A DNA stretch of 5,871 nucleotides. It comes from an uncultured Candidatus Melainabacteria bacterium (GTDB lineage: Bacteria; Cyanobacteriota; Vampirovibrionia; Gastranaerophilales; Gastranaerophilaceae). How positions within the stretch are numbered: position 1 is the stretch's first letter; every line of letters starts with the position of its first letter. The position numbers and the translations under genes were made by a program. Below are positions 4,773-5,871 of this stretch, in pieces. The stretch lies in assembly GCA_934693215.1 (NCBI GenBank), contig CAKUVB010000111.1, positions 1 through 5,871 of the forward strand, given 5' to 3'. The notes under the pieces are model-generated. The model worked only from the letters and a program-made list of their open reading frames with translations, searched no databases and was not told where the DNA came from.

Positions 4773-5871
4773 TGATGTTGTTTTAGATTTGTTAAAAGAA
4801 AGTAATGAGGATATATATTTAGTTGGTGGAGTAGTAAGGGATTACTTTTTAGGTAAAACAACTTGTGACAAAGATATTTTAGTTAATAATGCAGAAAAAT
4901 TTGCGATAGAATTTGCTAAAAAAAATGATGCTACTTTTATTACCCTTGATAGTGAAAATAAGATTTATAGAGTGGTTTTAAAAGACAAAATTAATTATGT
5001 AGATATAACTGAACCAATAGAAGGCTCGCTAGAAAAAGATTTAAGGCGTAGAGATTTTACTATTAATTCAATAGCGATTAATCTTAAAACAAATGAGATT
5101 ATTGATATTAATAATGGACAAGATGATATCAAAAACAAGGTTATAAGGAGTATTTCTGAGGATAATTTGGTTGATGACCCTTTAAGAATTCTAAGAGCTT
5201 TTAGATTTGCTGCTACATTAGGGTTTGATATTGAAAGAAATACTTTAGAGCAGATAAATCGAAACAAAGATTTGATACTTAAACCTGCAAAAGAAAGAAT
5301 TAATTATGAGATATTAAAACTCTTTCAGGGTAAATATACTGCTCAAGTTTTATTGATGGCGAGTGATATTATTGAACTTTTGTATCCTGAATTTAAAAAC
5401 GTAAAAAAAGTTCCGTCAAATACTCATCATCATTTGGGTTTGTATGAACATTCCGTAGAAACAGTTAATCAAATACAAAAACTTTATGAAAATAGTTCAG
5501 ATGAAATAAAATCACATCTTGATAAAGTTGATTTTGGAGGATTCTCAAGATTAGCATATTTAAAGTTTGCGGGATTTTTTCATGATATAGGTAAATACTC
5601 AACATGGACTATTGAAGGTGATAGGCATCGGTTTATCAAGCATGACGATGTTGGTTCTAAAATGGCAAAAGAAATTCTGAAAAAGAATAAATTTTCTAAA
5701 AAACAAATTGAATACATTACAAGTATGATAAAAAATCATATTTATCCATCTCAAGTTGTTTCAAGTGAAGAAGTAACAGATAAGATTTATATGCGATATA
5801 TTCGCAAAATGAATGATGATGTAATAGATAATATTATATTAGCTCAAGCTGATAGATTATCTGCTAGAGGT
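4759..5871 (+). CDS. cca: tRNA nucleotidyltransferase (CCA-adding type) with HD domain, 3' end missing
   Basis: This class II nucleotidyltransferase adds or repairs the 3'-CCA end of tRNAs from CTP and ATP without a template. The window shows 371 codons with no stop; family members with an HD domain usually have 400-500 residues, so the end lies just outside. Visible motifs are LVGGVVRD (21-28), the metal-binding DKD (37-39), the RRDFTIN motif (97-103), DDPLR (139-143, nucleotide recognition, commonly EDxxR) and KERINYE (178-184). The HD phosphohydrolase part has H231, H275-D276 (FFHDIGK) and D365, all the expected metal ligands. ATG 4759 lies 10 bases after AGGA (4745-4748) and inside the end of rsmE, giving a 14-base overlap in another frame. 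Some bacteria split the job between CC-adding and A-adding enzymes, and poly(A) polymerases look similar, so the exact specificity is uncertain. Confidence 0.88.
   Translation, partial: MNLSNDVVLDLLKESNEDIYLVGGVVRDYFLGKTTCDKDILVNNAEKFAIEFAKKNDATFITLDSENKIYRVVLKDKINYVDITEPIEGSLEKDLRRRDFTINSIAINLKTNEIIDINNGQDDIKNKVIRSISEDNLVDDPLRILRAFRFAATLGFDIERNTLEQINRNKDLILKPAKERINYEILKLFQGKYTAQVLLMASDIIELLYPEFKNVKKVPSNTHHHLGLYEHSVETVNQIQKLYENSSDEIKSHLDKVDFGGFSRLAYLKFAGFFHDIGKYSTWTIEGDRHRFIKHDDVGSKMAKEILKKNKFSKKQIEYITSMIKNHIYPSQVVSSEEVTDKIYMRYIRKMNDDVIDNIILAQADRLSARG

Noticed and set aside
4995..5267. Minus-strand open frame of 90 codons with hydrophobic stretches
   Set aside because: It is opposite the conserved nucleotidyltransferase motifs. 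The hydrophobicity comes from antisense reading of charged, A-rich codons.
1..5871. CRISPR arrays, insertion sequences, tRNA genes, phage or toxin-antitoxin systems
   Set aside because: There are no regularly spaced repeats, transposase genes, terminal inverted repeats, cloverleaf sequences or paired small toxin genes anywhere in the window.

Overview
The window is low-GC bacterial DNA using the standard code. It holds two transcription units facing away from each other across an intergenic region of about 420 bases. The M16-rsmE-cca order, the Sec-type signal peptides and the very A/T-rich style suggest a host-associated, diderm, low-GC lineage. My best guess is a gut Melainabacterium (Gastranaerophilales-like), but this comes from general resemblance and not from a marker gene.

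Left unit, minus strand: a small exported protein with a possible OB-type fold (64-564) is followed 12 bases later by the first 17 codons of a second gene that runs off the left edge (51-1). The divergent intergenic region (565-981) contains a good intrinsic terminator that faces left although no protein gene feeds into it. It also has a 39-base stretch with no C on the plus strand, built from an imperfect direct repeat, and a perfect 8-bp inverted repeat. The simplest reading is an undescribed small RNA, or an attenuated leader, on the minus strand.

Right unit, plus strand: an orphan 125-residue protein (982-1359) is followed by a 102-base spacer. That spacer carries an almost perfect 20-bp hairpin ending in a T-run exactly at the start codon of the next gene. 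The next gene, an exported double-domain M16 zinc protease (1462-4038), begins a tight operon. rsmE, the 16S rRNA U1498 N3-methyltransferase (4041-4772), starts 2 bases after the protease stop. A tRNA nucleotidyltransferase of the CCA-adding type with an HD domain (4759 to the right edge) starts 14 bases inside rsmE. The last two genes both serve RNA maturation and translation. The protease is probably a chance or regulatory companion and acts outside the cytoplasm.

The most interesting items are the hairpin that combines terminator, promoter and ribosome-binding site ahead of the protease gene, the orphan leftward terminator with its G-free RNA stretch, and the division of the protease active site between the two halves of one chain.
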